A DNA stretch of 64,000 bases from Girardinichthys multiradiatus (GCF_021462225.1 NC_061817.1:10203327-10267326); one strand, 5' to 3'. Numbered from the stretch's first letter, positions 11,415 to 23,900 are shown. Numbers and translations are program-made. The notes: generated from the sequence alone by a model not told the origin.

Positions 11415-13074
11415 GTAAGGCTTGCGGGGGAACGGGTCACCTCCGGGCTCGGTGTTGGTGGCTCAGTGTTCCGCTTTTTAAATGTGTTGTTTGTCAGCGG
11501 CAGAAGGGGGGAGGACGCAGGAAGGAAGCAGCGCTGCAGCTCAGCAGCAGACACCCAGCGGGGCCTGCTGACTGTCTGCCTCCGGCTCGCAAACCGGCCG
11601 GTGACACCGAACTATTCAGCCGCAGACCAGACTGGACCTCCACTGTTCATGTCCGAACCGAGTGGCCCGAAACGACTCGACAGATCATAGCGAGAAAACA
11701 CACCCGGAACATCCCAGTTCGCTTGATTGAACATACGCGCCCTGCCATACTGCCTTATAAAAATCAGTAATTTAACATTTTAACATCCCCAGCAGAGATG
11801 ATCATTACTGAGAATATAAACTTTGACTTGTGTTGATCCTACAGCCTCGCTTGATTAATTCGGCTGAAATGTTATGTATTAAAATTTTGAATCTAAATCT
11901 AAATTTAACTGTAAAGTAAAATTTTTGCAAATGCATGTATAGCGATATAGTAAACATGAATTAACGAGAGCAGGGTAGTGAGGATCAACTGTAAATTACA
12001 AATATATATGCACACTCGGAAAAGAAACGCCTCCAAACAAAAATCCTGTTTCCCAGCAGGAGTTTGGCCAACAAAGCCTTTCTCCCAGCCCAGAATGAAT
12101 CTTCGCACCAGTCCAGGCCCGGTGTCTCCTGCACAGATGCGGGGATTGTCGTGGGAATAGACGGACTCATTGTGTTTACTATAATGCGCCTTCTGTTGGA
12201 CGCTGCGTGTTTGTGACGCACGCAGACAGGCAGTGATGGGGAGATGCTGTGCAGGCATCACTCAGGCCGGTTCAGAAACATAACTGACCGCAGTGGTTTT
12301 AGAACCAGTGCCGATCTGATCCGAACAGACAGATGTGACTGGTCACACGCAGATGCCTGTGTGTATGTGTGGGATGTTGTCAGTGTTTGATGAGGAGGAA
12401 AGCAGGGATTGGGTGTGAAAAACCTGTCTGCATAAGATGAGGAGGATGATTTGTGCTGCTTTTATTTTAGAATGTGTTGAACTGACTTGCAGCGAGTGCG
12501 CATAGCATCTGCTGGGGGAGCCCAGGATCTCCTGATTTTAGATGCTATGAGAGAATATAATACACTGGAATCCAGGGATTTATATTACTGAAGTCACTAA
12601 AGCAGAAAGAACCAATTAAAGGGAAGGGAAGGGACAGAGGCTGATCTAAATCTTTTACTAGCTTTTATGACATGTAATAAACTGGGATTAGCACATTATC
12701 AGAATCAACCCAAAGCATAATGGAGCTAAGTAGCTGCTGAAGGCCTCCAAAACCAGTGTGGCAACTGCTCAGTAAGAAAAGACGCTATTAGCTGTTATAA
12801 TAGTTGCTAAATGAGGTAATTGCCCAATTTGCATAATAGGCCATATGCATGTGTTTGTAGTTGTTGATGTAGAATAGAGGAATAACATCACAAGAAGGGA
12901 GTAAATAAAGCCCATTTCTTTGGCTTATTCAAAATATGTTTAGAGTAAGCATGGCTGGTAAATGGTATCAAAGTATATCAACTAAAACATGTCTAAACTG
13001 CTACAATATTTTGTCATGCATTTGTTTTGTTTTTTTAAACATTTTTGTTGGAGTAGTGGTCTTTAATCACATTT
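11415..13074. other. Start of intron 1, no gene recognised
   Basis: The first 300 bp remain CpG-rich, probably promoter-proximal, and then the sequence becomes AT-rich. No coding exon or clear transposon was recognised in this stretch. Confidence 0.45.
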
Positions 13075-13217
13075 ATTGGACATTAAACAGGAAGAGAAAG
13101 AAGGTGGGGGTGATAGGCAGCAAAGGTCCCGCGTTTCGGATTTGGATTCCGGACGGCTGCATTAAGGATTATGGCCTCTGGTGCGTGGGGCGCGCAATCT
13201 ACCTCTACACCACACAC
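13075..13217 (-). mobile_element. tRNA-derived SINE fragment
   Basis: Read on the - strand the segment begins GGGGGCGGTGTGTGGTGTAG, resembling a pol III box A. It continues with a degenerate box B-like CGGAATCCAAATCCG, then GGGACCTTTGC and a C-rich tail. This is the layout of a common fish tRNA-derived SINE. The box B is mutated, so the copy is old. Confidence 0.6.
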
Positions 13218-13914
13218 CGCCCCCGTTTCTGCAGTCTTAACGTGAAGTCAGAGAAAGTCCTGGAGTGAACTGAAATTCCTGGCTGTAGAGAGCATATGGT
13301 AACACAGGGCCTCCTCCACCAGTTGCTGCGCACTGCTGTCAGCAGGCTAAAAGAAGGCTAATACACTTTTTTTTTGTGTACAAGAAAGACAAATTCTGCT
13401 CTCCTGAAATATTTCCTGTCATAAAAAGACAATCAAGATTTGGAAAAGAGTCTGTGTTTTTGCCCAAGTCTATCAAAATAACAACATATAAATGTTATAG
13501 ATAACTCAATTATATAATCAATATGGGAAATTATATGGCTTGAACACCCCCTGTTCTCAATGTGCTGCTGCACGAGGACTGGGCCACCTCTGAGTGTTTT
13601 GGGACATGGCTGGGACACACGGCAGCACCTACTGCTCGTTGAAAAGATAAAAAACAATACTTGCTTTCAGGTTAGAGTCCACAAACATCTTAGATAACAT
13701 CAGGAAAAGTCACGAGATTTGTTGCAGGTCAATTAAAAAAAGTTACTAGAGGGTTCTGAATGTTTGCTAAATATAGCAACAAAGTTGGCACACAATTCCA
13801 AACCAACAGGGGGATGACAACAAATGTCGATTTTTTTTTTTTTGTACTACTGATACATCAGTGGCATTGGGTCAATACGTGCCAGAGTTGCCATTTCGTC
13901 CCTTCCAAAAAAAC

Positions 13915-14022
13915 CAGTCGTTCCTTTAAGAGTCTTTAGATAGAGTGTGTGATCGCTTCCGGGGTTCCAAGGACCGGAGGGGCTCCGAGGCGTCTGACCG
14001 CCAACAGGGTGCGGTAGCTCGG
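13915..14022 (+). repeat. 105-bp block repeated in inverted orientation at 2376-2480
   Basis: The segment from GTCGTTCCTTTAAGAGT through GTGCGGTAGCTCGGAC is the reverse complement of 2376-2480 with few differences. Flanking sequences do not match. It is GC-rich against an AT-rich background. In the other copy it sits inside the LTR-like segment. Confidence 0.6.
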
Positions 14023-14205
14023 ACAAATGTCAAAGCAGGAGCGTAACATCCCCAAGACCGGTGCAAACTGAGCCATGATTGGTCCAAAACACCCAAAATT
14101 ACATAGGTCAAGATCAAGTCGCATTCTCTTAGATAATATCTACCCTCTACTGGCAGAGTTGACCTCTGAGCTCCAGAAGCCACAACAGAATGTCTTTAAG
14201 AACAA

Positions 14206-16941
14206 ATCAGAATCAGAATCAGAATCAGAAAAGCTTTATTGCCAAGTACGTTTTTGGACATACAAGGAATTTGTTTTGGCGTAGTCGGTGCAATACAGTA
14301 CAAATTAAACAGTACAAACATATCTACAATATAATATAAATATAAGTGCACAGTTTTAAGTGAGTGAGAGTAAATATAGAGCAGTATAAGATGCAAGAGC
14401 AATACAACAGTGCAGGTGATCATTGTGCAAGTAAAGCAGTGCAAGTAAGCAGGAGTCCAAGCTGAGCGTTAATGTAACGCATAGAGTTACAGGTTACAGG
14501 TGTCCTGTCAGCAAAAAAAGGGGGGGTGTGGGGGAAAGGGAGAGTGTCAAGGTGGTTTCCGGGCTTTGTTAACCAGGCTGGTGGCAGATGGGAAAAAACT
14601 GTTCTTGTGGCGTGAGGTTTTGGTCCGGATGGACCGCAGCCTCCTGCCAGAGGGGAGAGTCTCAAAGAGTCTGTGACCGGGGTGGGAGGGATCAGCCAGA
14701 ATCCTCCCTGCCCGCTTCAGGGTCCTGGAGGTGTACAGTTCCTGGAGCGACAGTAGACTGCAGCCAATCACCTTCTCAGCAGACCGAATGACACGCTGCA
14801 GCCTGCCCTTATCCTTGGCTGTAGCAGCGGCGTACCAGATGGTGATGGAGGAGGTGAGGATGGACTCAATGATGGCTGTGTAGAAGTGCACCATCATAGT
14901 CTTTGGCAGGTTGAATTTCTTCAGCTGCCGCAGGAAGAACATCCTCTGCTGGGCTTTCTTGATGAGGGAGCTGATGTTTGGCTCCCACTTGAGATCCTGG
15001 GAGATGATGGTTCCCAGGAAGCGGAAAGATTCCACAGTGTCAATTGAGGAGTCACAGAGGGTGATGGGGGCAGGTGGGGCTGGGTTCTGCCTGAAGTTCA
15101 CAACCATCTCCACTGTCTTTAGAGCGTTGAGCTCAAGGTTGTTCTGGCTGCACCAGTCCAACAGATGGTCCACCTCCCATCTGTATGCGGACTCGTCACC
15201 ATCAGAGATGAGTCCGATCAGGGTGGTGTCGTCCGCAAACTTCAGAAGCTTGACAGACTGGTGACTGGAGGTGCAGCTGTTGGTGTACAGGGAGAAGAGC
15301 AGAGGAGAGAGAACACAGCCTTGGGGGGAACCGGTGCTGATGGTCAGGGAGTCAGAGACGTGCATCCCCAGCCTCACGCGCTGCTTCCTGTCAGACAGGA
15401 AGTCAGTGATCCACCTGCAGGTGGAGTCGGGCACACTCAGCTGGGAGAGCTTCTCCTGTAGCAGAACTGGGACGATGGTGTTGAAGGCAGAGCTGAAATC
15501 CACAAACAGCATCCTGGCATAGGTTCCTGTGGAGTCCAGGTGCCGGAGGATGAAGTGAAGGGCTAGGTTGACTGCATCATCTACAGACCTGTTGGCTCTG
15601 TAGGCAAACTGCAGGGGGTCAAGGAGGGGGTCGGTGATGTCTTTTAGGTGTGAGAGCACAAGGCGCTCAAAGGACTTCATCACCACAGAGGTCAGGGCGA
15701 CGGGTCTGAAGTCATTAAGCCCTGTGGTCCTTGGCTTCTTGGGAACAGGGACGATGGTGGAGGACTTGAAGCAGGCTGGCACATGACATGTCTCCAGTGA
15801 GGTGTTAAAAATGTCTGTGAAGACTGGAGACAGCTGATCAGCGCAGTGCTTCAGGCTGGCTGGTGAGACAGAATCCGGACCAGCAGCTTTCCGGGGGTTC
15901 TGTCTCCTGAAGAGTTTGTTGACGTCCCTCTCCTGGATGGAAAGAGCCGTCCTCGGCGTGGGTAGGGGGCTGGTGGGGGGGAACTTCAGGGTGGGGGTTG
16001 GAGGTGCCAAGGCCCCTCTTGAGGTTGGGGAGGTGGGGGTGGTGGATTGTGGCTGCAGCTGTTGGGGGGCGTCGTGGAAGATGGTTGCAGGACTGTCCCT
16101 TTGTCTTTCAAAGCGGCAGTAGAACTCGTTCAAGTCGTTGGCGAGGCGTCGGTCGTTGATGGAGTGGGGGGCTTTCGGCTTGTAGTTGGTGATTTGCTTG
16201 AGCCCTTTCCAGACAGACGCAGAGTCGTTGGCTGAGAACTGGTTTTGGAGCTTCTCAGAGTACAGTCGTTTGGCCTCTTTCACTGCCTTGCCAAACTTGT
16301 ACTTTGCCTCTCTGTATATGTCTTTGTCCCCACTCCTGAAGGCCTCTTCCTTATCCAGTCTTAACCTTCTGAGTTTAGCTGTGAACCAGGGTTTGTCGTT
16401 GTTGTAACTCACCCTGGTGCATGATGGTACACAGCTGTCCTCACAGAAGCTGATGTAGGAAGTCACAGCCTCTGTGTACTCGTCCAGACTGTTGGTAGTA
16501 GTCCTGAACACATCCCAGTCTGTACAGCCTAAACACGCCTGGAGATTCTCCACAGCCTCACTGCTCCACTTCCTTGTCGTCCTCACAACAGGTTTGCAGA
16601 GCTTAAGTTTCTGCCTGTATGCAGGAATCAGGTGGACCATGATGTGGTCGGATTGGCCCAGTGCAGCACGTGGGACGGCGTGATAAGCGTCTCTGATGGT
16701 GGTGTAACAGTGATCCAGAATGTTGTCCTCTCTGGTCGGACATTTTATAAACTGTCTATATTTGGGGAGTTCGTGGGTCAGATTACCTTTGTTAAAGTCA
16801 CCAGCGACGATTACTAAGGAGTCCGGGTTGGTCCGCTCCACACTCAGTATCTGGTCGGCGAGCATGCGCTGTGCGACCTGCACGTTAGCTTGCGGTGGGA
16901 TGTAAACACTGACCAGGATGAACGAAGCGAACTCACATCTG
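14206..16941 (-). mobile_element. Rex1/CR1-group LINE, 5'-truncated, with long intact ORF
   Basis: The 3' end on the - strand is an AATCAG repeat tail (14206-14230) next to AAAGCTTTATTGCCAAGTAC, as in fish Rex1/Babar-like LINEs. The 5' edge near 16941 falls inside the endonuclease domain (FILVSVYIPPQAN), so the copy lacks the endonuclease N-terminus. It lies antisense within intron 1 of ppp1r9b. Confidence 0.88.
14547..16883 (-). CDS. LINE endonuclease (partial)-reverse transcriptase, 778 codons open
   Basis: An uninterrupted 778-codon frame encodes the endonuclease C-terminus followed by a complete reverse transcriptase and the C-terminal region. [10 protein letters not shown] and [11 protein letters not shown] are near the N-terminus. 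[44 protein letters not shown] and the catalytic FADDTT follow in order. The frame stays open upstream of 16883 to the truncation near 16941. Full family proteins carry about 150-200 more N-terminal residues, so this copy should lack nicking activity although the polymerase looks intact. The absence of stops suggests a relatively recent insertion. Confidence 0.88.
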   Translation of the reverse strand: MQVAQRMLADQILSVERTNPDSLVIVAGDFNKGNLTHELPKYRQFIKCPTREDNILDHCYTTIRDAYHAVPRAALGQSDHIMVHLIPAYRQKLKLCKPVVRTTRKWSSEAVENLQACLGCTDWDVFRTTTNSLDEYTEAVTSYISFCEDSCVPSCTRVSYNNDKPWFTAKLRRLRLDKEEAFRSGDKDIYREAKYKFGKAVKEAKRLYSEKLQNQFSANDSASVWKGLKQITNYKPKAPHSINDRRLANDLNEFYCRFERQRDSPATIFHDAPQQLQPQSTTPTSPTSRGALAPPTPTLKFPPTSPLPTPRTALSIQERDVNKLFRRQNPRKAAGPDSVSPASLKHCADQLSPVFTDIFNTSLETCHVPACFKSSTIVPVPKKPRTTGLNDFRPVALTSVVMKSFERLVLSHLKDITDPLLDPLQFAYRANRSVDDAVNLALHFILRHLDSTGTYARMLFVDFSSAFNTIVPVLLQEKLSQLSVPDSTCRWITDFLSDRKQRVRLGMHVSDSLTISTGSPQGCVLSPLLFSLYTNSCTSSHQSVKLLKFADDTTLIGLISDGDESAYRWEVDHLLDWCSQNNLELNALKTVEMVVNFRQNPAPPAPITLCDSSIDTVESFRFLGTIISQDLKWEPNISSLIKKAQQRMFFLRQLKKFNLPKTMMVHFYTAIIESILTSSITIWYAAATAKDKGRLQRVIRSAEKVIGCSLLSLQELYTSRTLKRAGRILADPSHPGHRLFETLPSGRRLRSIRTKTSRHKNSFFPSATSLVNKARKPP

Positions 16942-17696
16942 AACAGTTTTAAACACGCACACGTTCCATAAATAGGTATATAAAGTTAGTATTAGTTAAG
17001 CTGTACTGCTGGGTGCATTGATGAAACCACGGTGAAACTGTGATTTTAACAAGTAGAATTGGTGCAGCACACTTTTTATTTGGTAGGATTTGAACTAATA
17101 TATATGAGGAGAAATTATGTAAAGGAAAACAGCTTAAGAAAAGTAGTTGATCAGTTAGTTAGAGTCAAACCAGTTTTTGATGTACTCACTCAACTAATTT
17201 TAAAGGTAAATACTAACCAGATTATTTTGTTGATGTGGTTTGTTCCCATTTTAGAAGCTAAACAAAAACGAAGAACTGGTTTGTAAGAAGCTAAGTTTGG
17301 ACATAACCAAGTGAGGCTTAGGTTTACATTTCTGTTAGCTGTCTCTCCTCTAACCAAACCATAAAAGTCTCCATCTTCAAATAGGGAAAAACAAAGACGC
17401 AATTAGGAGTGATCATCCAGTCTGAAAAGCAGGAAGCAGCTCCAAACCGCAGGGGATTAGAAACCCAGCAGGAGGCAGATGGAGTTGTTCTTGGGAGAGC
17501 ACTGCAGCTGTAGTTTGTTGTTTCTTCCTCACCAATGAATAAAAGATGCACCAGGTCACGCAGAGGTGGAGTTACTGGATTCAGCTTTTCTTCTTCCATG
17601 TTTTTTACTTAAAGCAGGAGCCACCAACTTCATGTTAACAATAACAGGAAAGAGGCGAGGAGCCGTGTAATAGCCACATGCTTTTCTTTGTGTTTT

Positions 17697-17730
<34 letters not shown>

Positions 17731-20574
17731 GTTCAATAGGCCTCTGTAAAGATTGTTTGCTCTGCATCGTATTTGCTCCACATGATCGGTATGTGAGAAT
17801 CTATTATTTGGCTAAAAAGTGTCACAAGACTGCGGTTGCAGTGTGAATGTGTGTCAGCAGTGCCATCTGGAGCTGCTGTGGGACCAGACAGTACTGTAAA
17901 CACTCTTTCCTGTTCCCCAGGCTTCCTTTAAGCAATGTTTACAGTGGGGTGGCGTACCAACGTGATTGACCTTATTTATTATTCTGCAACGTGTTTTCAG
18001 ATACCCCTTTGGAAGTCTGATCACAGTCAATACAAGTAAAGATTGGTTCTGACTAAGCTTGGGTCAATGACAGATTCTCAGTATGATAACATGGTTAAAG
18101 TATGCCACACTTTTGCTTTCATTTAAAACAGAAACGTTTATTATTCACACTGTTGTTAAAATGACATTTCAGATAGATTTTTAAAGTAATAACATATCTA
18201 TAAAATTGTATTAATATTTTGATGCATAGATATAAGCAAAATTGCAGAATAATGCCTTCTTGGCATTTTTCTCTGTATAGAATGACACACATGTAACAAA
18301 CAGGTTATTATACTAAGTTAAATTAGATTTGTCCTTGGCTGTGTAAAAGGGTAATGGTGTTCTGAGTCTCTTAGCCATTTATTTTTCTACAAGCAGATAG
18401 TAGTTGATGTATTAGTTGGGCTATCTGCTCAGGTAGTCGCTCTCCTTTGGTTTTCACGCTGTATTTTGTCATCGGAAAGTTTTCCAGACAGCCACATTGT
18501 ATTTTTTAAAAGCAAAGGAAAAGCGTATGCTTTCTTTTTCAGCCAACCCATTAGCTGTGTGGAGCAACAGGTGGGGGAGGGGTTGCTCACTGCTCCTTGA
18601 TGTTTCAAACAGGATTCCAACACAGTCTGGAAAAGCATGGAATTTTATTTAAGTGTTTTCTAGGGCTGGGTAGGAACAGCAAAAGAAACAAAAAAGTTTT
18701 CCCGCATCTCAATTTCTAAAGTATCTGTCCGTCCATCCATCCCATCTCTGGATTCATATTTAAAGTCTAACCACTATCTACTTGCTATACCTGGGCACCA
18801 GTAACAGCCCATGAGCATATACTGAGTTATGTTTGATGAAGAGATCAAAACGTCAAACAAGGGAAATTTGCTAGATTCAGTGTTTAGTTCACACTAAGTG
18901 TTGCTTCTTCATGTAGCAGACTAAAGTTGTTTTTCCTAACCTTTTTCATTAGAGTCAAGAAGTCGTTATCGATGACATCCTGATTGTACATCATAAGTTA
19001 CAGTCCTATAAATGTGAACCTGCAGAGATAATTAAATTTTGCTGAGTGACAGATCTCAGACAGTGTGTTTGGCAAAGAGTATGTTGAATTTAGAGTATGT
19101 TGAATTATAGCCGATGTAGACTCAGTGGTGGTATGAATCCTCACACCTCAGCTGTGAGTTTTCACACAAATCCCACAGACACTGCTGGAAAAAATAGGTT
19201 TGTCCATGGCTCTATCAAGAACGTCATCTGAACTTCCAAAATATTTATTTTTCAATTGGTTATCATAGTGACAAGCGGGCACATATTTGTCAAATGAATG
19301 ACCTTTTGGATCATTTGCATGGGCCAGTATATGATTCTCACTGTATGATAACCTTCAGTAAAATATCACAGTTTCACAGTAGTTACGCAAACATGTTAAA
19401 CAAAAATGTATACCATAATTTAATTGCTTTTCTCCAAAACAGGAATGCAACAAATATGCCTGCTGCAGCTAGAAGAAAAATACATTAAAAATTACAGTCA
19501 TAACAATCTCAAACATTTATTGTCAAAAAAAGATATTAGTTGGTTAATTAGTAGGACTATCTGCTCGGTCAGCTTGCAGGCAGCTGCGATGCTGGCCAGC
19601 TGTAATTTCCACATAGCATTAGCATTTAAAAAGTGGTGGTTGGTGCACTCTTAACCACACCGTAACTGTTAGGGTTTCTCGAGATTAGAAGTATTTCTGA
19701 ACAGCCAACTTTGTCTTTCTTGTAATCTATAGAAAAGTTTTTGTAGCTTTTTTGACCAGCTGTGTACAGCAACAAGTGGGGGAGGGACAGCCCTGCATTA
19801 CTTAATGCTTCAGAAAGGCGGAAAAACTGGTCCCTGGTGTTTTTTCTGGTTAAAAGAACTTCTAATTGTGGAGACGATAGGATGTGAAAAGGGTGTTGAA
19901 ACTGTAACTTTTACCTCAGTATACTTTGAAAACCAACTTAGGTCGCAGTGTTTTATTGTTTGAATTGATTATTTTCGTGGTTTAAAAATAATCAATGTTC
20001 AGATTTCTACTTAATATACGTATATAATTATTGTTTTATTTCCAAACTTCAGAAGCTGACATCAGTTTTTGCATAGTGTCTTAAGGCTGTTATTTGATTT
20101 GAATCAGGGCTTTGTTGTTAATCAGTCTTTTCTGTGTTTATTGTTTTCTATATGTTACAACTTGAAGCTTTGTGTTTTGTTACTTGAAATATACAAACAA
20201 AAGGAATGTGTGCTCGTTTTGTTCCAGCTGTAGGTTGCCTTTTCTATAAGAGTTGACTCACCCAAACTGGGATCAGAACCAAAATAGATGGATATGGTGT
20301 AAGTCTTCAGATAATAGTAAATAAATTGAGTTATTTGTGAGATTTGAGCATTTCTAAAACGGTGGATTTTCATTCATTTCTGGCTACAAAGAAAAATAAA
20401 CATATATGCCATGGTGTAACTTCGTGGCTACAAAGGTGTTGGTTTATGAGTAGTAAATAAAATTAGAAAGGGACGACAAAGCGTAGAAAACAAATAACGA
20501 AGTGGCAAACTGACCAGCAGCCAAAAGAAGAACACATAAAACAATATGAACAACCAACATTCCTCTGTTTACAG
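16942..20574. other. Rest of intron 1, no gene recognised
   Basis: AT-rich intronic DNA with a TG microsatellite at 17701-17729 and no recognised transposon or exon. A polypyrimidine tract and acceptor (TCCTCTGTTTACAG) close the intron at 20574. Confidence 0.5.
17701..17729. repeat. (TG)n microsatellite
   Basis: About 14 uninterrupted TG dinucleotides are seen directly. Confidence 0.95.
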
Positions 20575-20970
20575 GTGGGGAATGTAAAACAGCACCAGGA
20601 TGTGGCCCCCTTTATCACTGTTAATCTGCTGTTCACCCGGGGGCTTGTGACTTACCAAAAATGATGAAGACTGAGCCCCCATCGGCCACAGGGGGGAATG
20701 GGGCCTCAGGTGGAAACAACGGGGGTTCCAATCTGCGGAGTCCCTCGCCCCACCGCAATGCCTATGAGGCAGGGCTGGCAGCTCTGAAGAAGGCAACTGA
20801 CCACCTCAACAATGCGGCCAACGGAGCCCCTAACTCTGGCTCCAAACCTCCACTCCTGCCCCGTCCGACTGGAAGGGGCAAGCGGTATGGATCCAACGTC
20901 CACCGCATCAAGAACATGTTCATGCAAATGCAGTCACCAGGTGATGAAGAGGATGGTGCCAAAATGTTAG
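20575..20970 (+). CDS. ppp1r9b: ppp1r9b exon 2 (5' leader and residues 1-103)
   Basis: The acceptor TTTACAG ends at 20574 and the donor is TTAG/GTAAGG. Translation starts at ATG 20661 (MMKTEPPS), which fits the family N-terminus; a second ATG follows directly. The exon encodes the start of the actin-binding region, including [18 protein letters not shown]. It ends after the first base of a Gly codon. Two short upstream ORFs lie in the leader (20582-20587 and 20600-20650). Confidence 0.93.
20582..20587 (+). promoter_or_regulatory. Start-stop upstream ORF (ATGTAA) in the ppp1r9b leader
   Basis: An ATG is followed immediately by TAA, 74 bases before the main start codon and 8 bases after the predicted acceptor. 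Such minimal uORFs can stall ribosomes. A regulatory role here is inference and depends on the leader being spliced as predicted. Confidence 0.4.
20600..20650 (+). promoter_or_regulatory. 16-codon upstream ORF in the ppp1r9b leader
   Basis: ATG at 20600 opens a 16-codon frame that stops at TGA 20648-20650, only 10 bases before the main ATG at 20661. The short spacing would limit re-initiation, so it could dampen translation. Function is inferred. Confidence 0.4.
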
Positions 20971-23900
20971 GTAAGGAACCTTCATGGGTACTTTTTGATG
21001 AACTCCTTTTAAATAAAGAATTGTTTGTTTAATCAATTTTTTTATTATTTGCAGGTAAGGACGAGGCACTGAAACTATCTATTCCAAGGGCCTCTAGTCT
21101 CAATGAGAATGTCAACCACAGCGCCTTGCTGAAGCTTGGGGATACAGTCTCAGAGAGAGTCAACAGATTTGACTCTAAAACAGGTGCAGAGAGCGGAAGC
21201 TCATCTTTTGGTCTATCCAAGCTCCAGGAGACCAGGAGAATCTTTGAACAACGGACTCTACAGGTGAGCTCCTTAATGTGTAAATTTACTCTGATCCATT
21301 TGTCGTAAGGCTTGAGACTGACAGTTCTTTTTCGTCAGGAAAAGCAGGCCGCTACCAACCGCATCTTGCTGACGAAGGAGCGGGCATCTGGCTTTCAGGG
21401 CAGCCGTCTAGATGTCGTGGCCCGCTTTAACGGGTCCACTGAAGCCCTAGATCGACTGGATGATCCTCCTGCTCCCAGTCCTGCTACTGTTCCCTCTGCT
21501 GCAGCTTCCGTCGGCCCAAGTGAGGCGGTTAGCCCCACTGTGAGCCAGCTAAGCGCAGCGTTTGAAAAGGGTGACGTGCAAAGCAATCTCTACCTCCCCC
21601 AGCGTCGGTCAGCCCCTGCCTTAGGGCCAAAACCCAAACCTCCAGCCAGAGCAGATGCATCTGAACAAAAGGTAGGAATTGTTGAAATCGTATATAACAA
21701 AGCTTTTAAATTAATTGAATTAAAACAGAATCTTTTAATCTTTCCTGAAATAAAAGGCACATCTTGTTGGTAAGGAGGCCAAAAAGGAGATGACAGCAGA
21801 AGCTACAAGCACCATGGCACCTCAGCCACCGGAAGAAGTAGGTTCTGTACAAAGGAGCACTGCGGGACAGGCTATAAGTCAAGAGAAGGATGGGTTTGGA
21901 CTGTCCGGAGACAGCTACTTAAATTCATCAGTGTCTTCAATTACCGTGACTGTAACATCTGCCTCATTCGAGGCTAAATCTGAGCCCGGTGCCCAGGAGG
22001 AAGAAACTGAACAAATGGGTACAACTATGGTGGAGTCCCAGGCCAAAGAAAAGGATTTCTCCACTGAGGCATCTGGAGGGACGTTGGTGCAGGCTGAGGT
22101 TCATGCTTGTCTGGAAAAGGGAGAGAAAGAACCTCCACCTTCCTCTCCCACCTCAGGCGAGAAAGGAGAAGACTCTGAATGGAGGGAAAAGGAGGAGTAT
22201 GAGAATGACGAGGATGGCTCACGCAGGGAGGATTACTCTGAGGGAGATCTCGTAGATATCAGTGCATACAGCGGAATCGGTGAGGAGGATTCAGGTGGAA
22301 GCCAGCTGGACGATGAGGACGACGAAGAAGACGAGGAACCTTATCAGCCAGAGAGCAGTTGCTCTGAAATGCCCGGCCTCCCCGAGGAAGAGGAAGCTCC
22401 ACCACCCAGCAGAAAGATTTGTTTCAGCACAGAACCAATTAAGGTCAGTAGCCTTTGTTTCTCATCCCTCTACATTCTACCCCACTAAGGCCTAAGACAT
22501 ACTTTTTTTAAATATGAAAAGATGGTAAAACATTCTTAGAGAGCATGAATGACTCCTGCCATGTAAAGTTTTAAAATAGAGTCCCTCTGAGTGTAACTTA
22601 ATGTCAGTAAAATTCCAACCATCCTGAGAAGGCCTCAGAGTTTTGTTAGAAAACATTACAAACAAACAGCATCAGAGTATGGCACAACTGCAAACCTCCC
22701 AAAACGTCCCATTGAGCACACCATCCCAATGGGGAAAGGAGATGGTGGCAGCATCATGCTGTGGGAACGTGGACAGGGAAGCTGATCAAAGTTGATGGAA
22801 AGATGGATGAAGCAAGAAAAAGTGTTAGAGGCTGCAGCAGACTTGGGACTGGGCAGTGGTTCACCTTCCAACAGGTCAACGATCGTAAACATGCAGCCAG
22901 AGCCACAGTGGAACTGTTTAGATTAAATCATGTTTATCTTTTATAATGTCCCAGTCAAAGTCACACTTGCACATGTAATAGCCATTAAAGGTGGTTCTGT
23001 AAAGCACCTGAAAAACCATGTGTCAATTCCCTCCACTTCCTTCCCCCAAAAACATGTACAAGGGATTTGAATACTTTTAGAAGATCCTGCACAGTCTTAG
23101 AACGTGCTTTAATCTGAGCATCTGTGTTGAGGCTTTTGGTCCGGCTGGCCTTGCATGTTGGTGCATCTGAGTGCATTCTTTACAACTTGAAGTAGGTATA
23201 AATTCCTCATTGTCCAGGAAATGATGGGCTTCAGCCTGGTGTCGGGACATTGTTCAACTTGGAGCTTGTAGAGCTGTTCTGTTGGAGAAAAAAATTATAA
23301 TGTTGTGCACAAATAACTAGCAGTTTTAAAAAGTAACTACCAGATCAGTAACAACTAGTAACAAATAGATCATCCGTCATAATGCTACGATTTTAAAGCT
23401 GGATCATTTAGCGCCACAAGGTAATATTTTGGTAGTTTTTAGAATCATAAGTAGCTATGCAGGGCTTAAGTTGGAAATGACTGCTGCATTTTCAATTGTC
23501 TTATTAACACCATCGATGTTGACCCTCATGTACACAAGCTGCAGCAAGCAGTGATACTGAATGTGTCCTTTAGCAGAGCTAACACAGACAAATGCATGTG
23601 GGCCTAATGAAATCTTTAAAGGTCAGTACATTTCTACAGCAGGAATCAAAGAGATGGAATCAAACGTGAAAAAGCAGATTTGGGATCTGGGTGAATGTCA
23701 ATATGTAGGAATCTCTGTCTTAATCAGAATGTTTATAAGGCAATAGTATGTGGTATATTGAAGGGTGTATTATCTTCTCGAGCTCAATAGACAAAAAATC
23801 TAGTGAAAAACTGAAAAAGTATTTTATGTATAGTCATGGATGAAAGAAAGAATACTTTCTTGGGTTTACCTATGAGGACACAATAAAAATGATCTGACTT

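Noticed and set aside
11089..11418. Proline/glutamate-rich overlapping frames at the CpG-rich region
   Set aside because: These come from GAG/CTC-rich low-complexity DNA in the presumed promoter and first exon; no conserved protein is recognised.
12936..13268. 110-codon + frame with a hydrophobic middle
   Set aside because: It overlaps the tRNA-derived SINE at 13075-13217 and has no homology I recognise; the frame is chance.
14588..16905. Many + strand frames opposite the LINE
   Set aside because: They mirror the 778-codon reverse transcriptase frame and have no domain of their own.
20569..21220. Several - strand frames opposite exons 2 and 3
   Set aside because: They are shadows of the spinophilin exons, which are supported by homology and splice sites.
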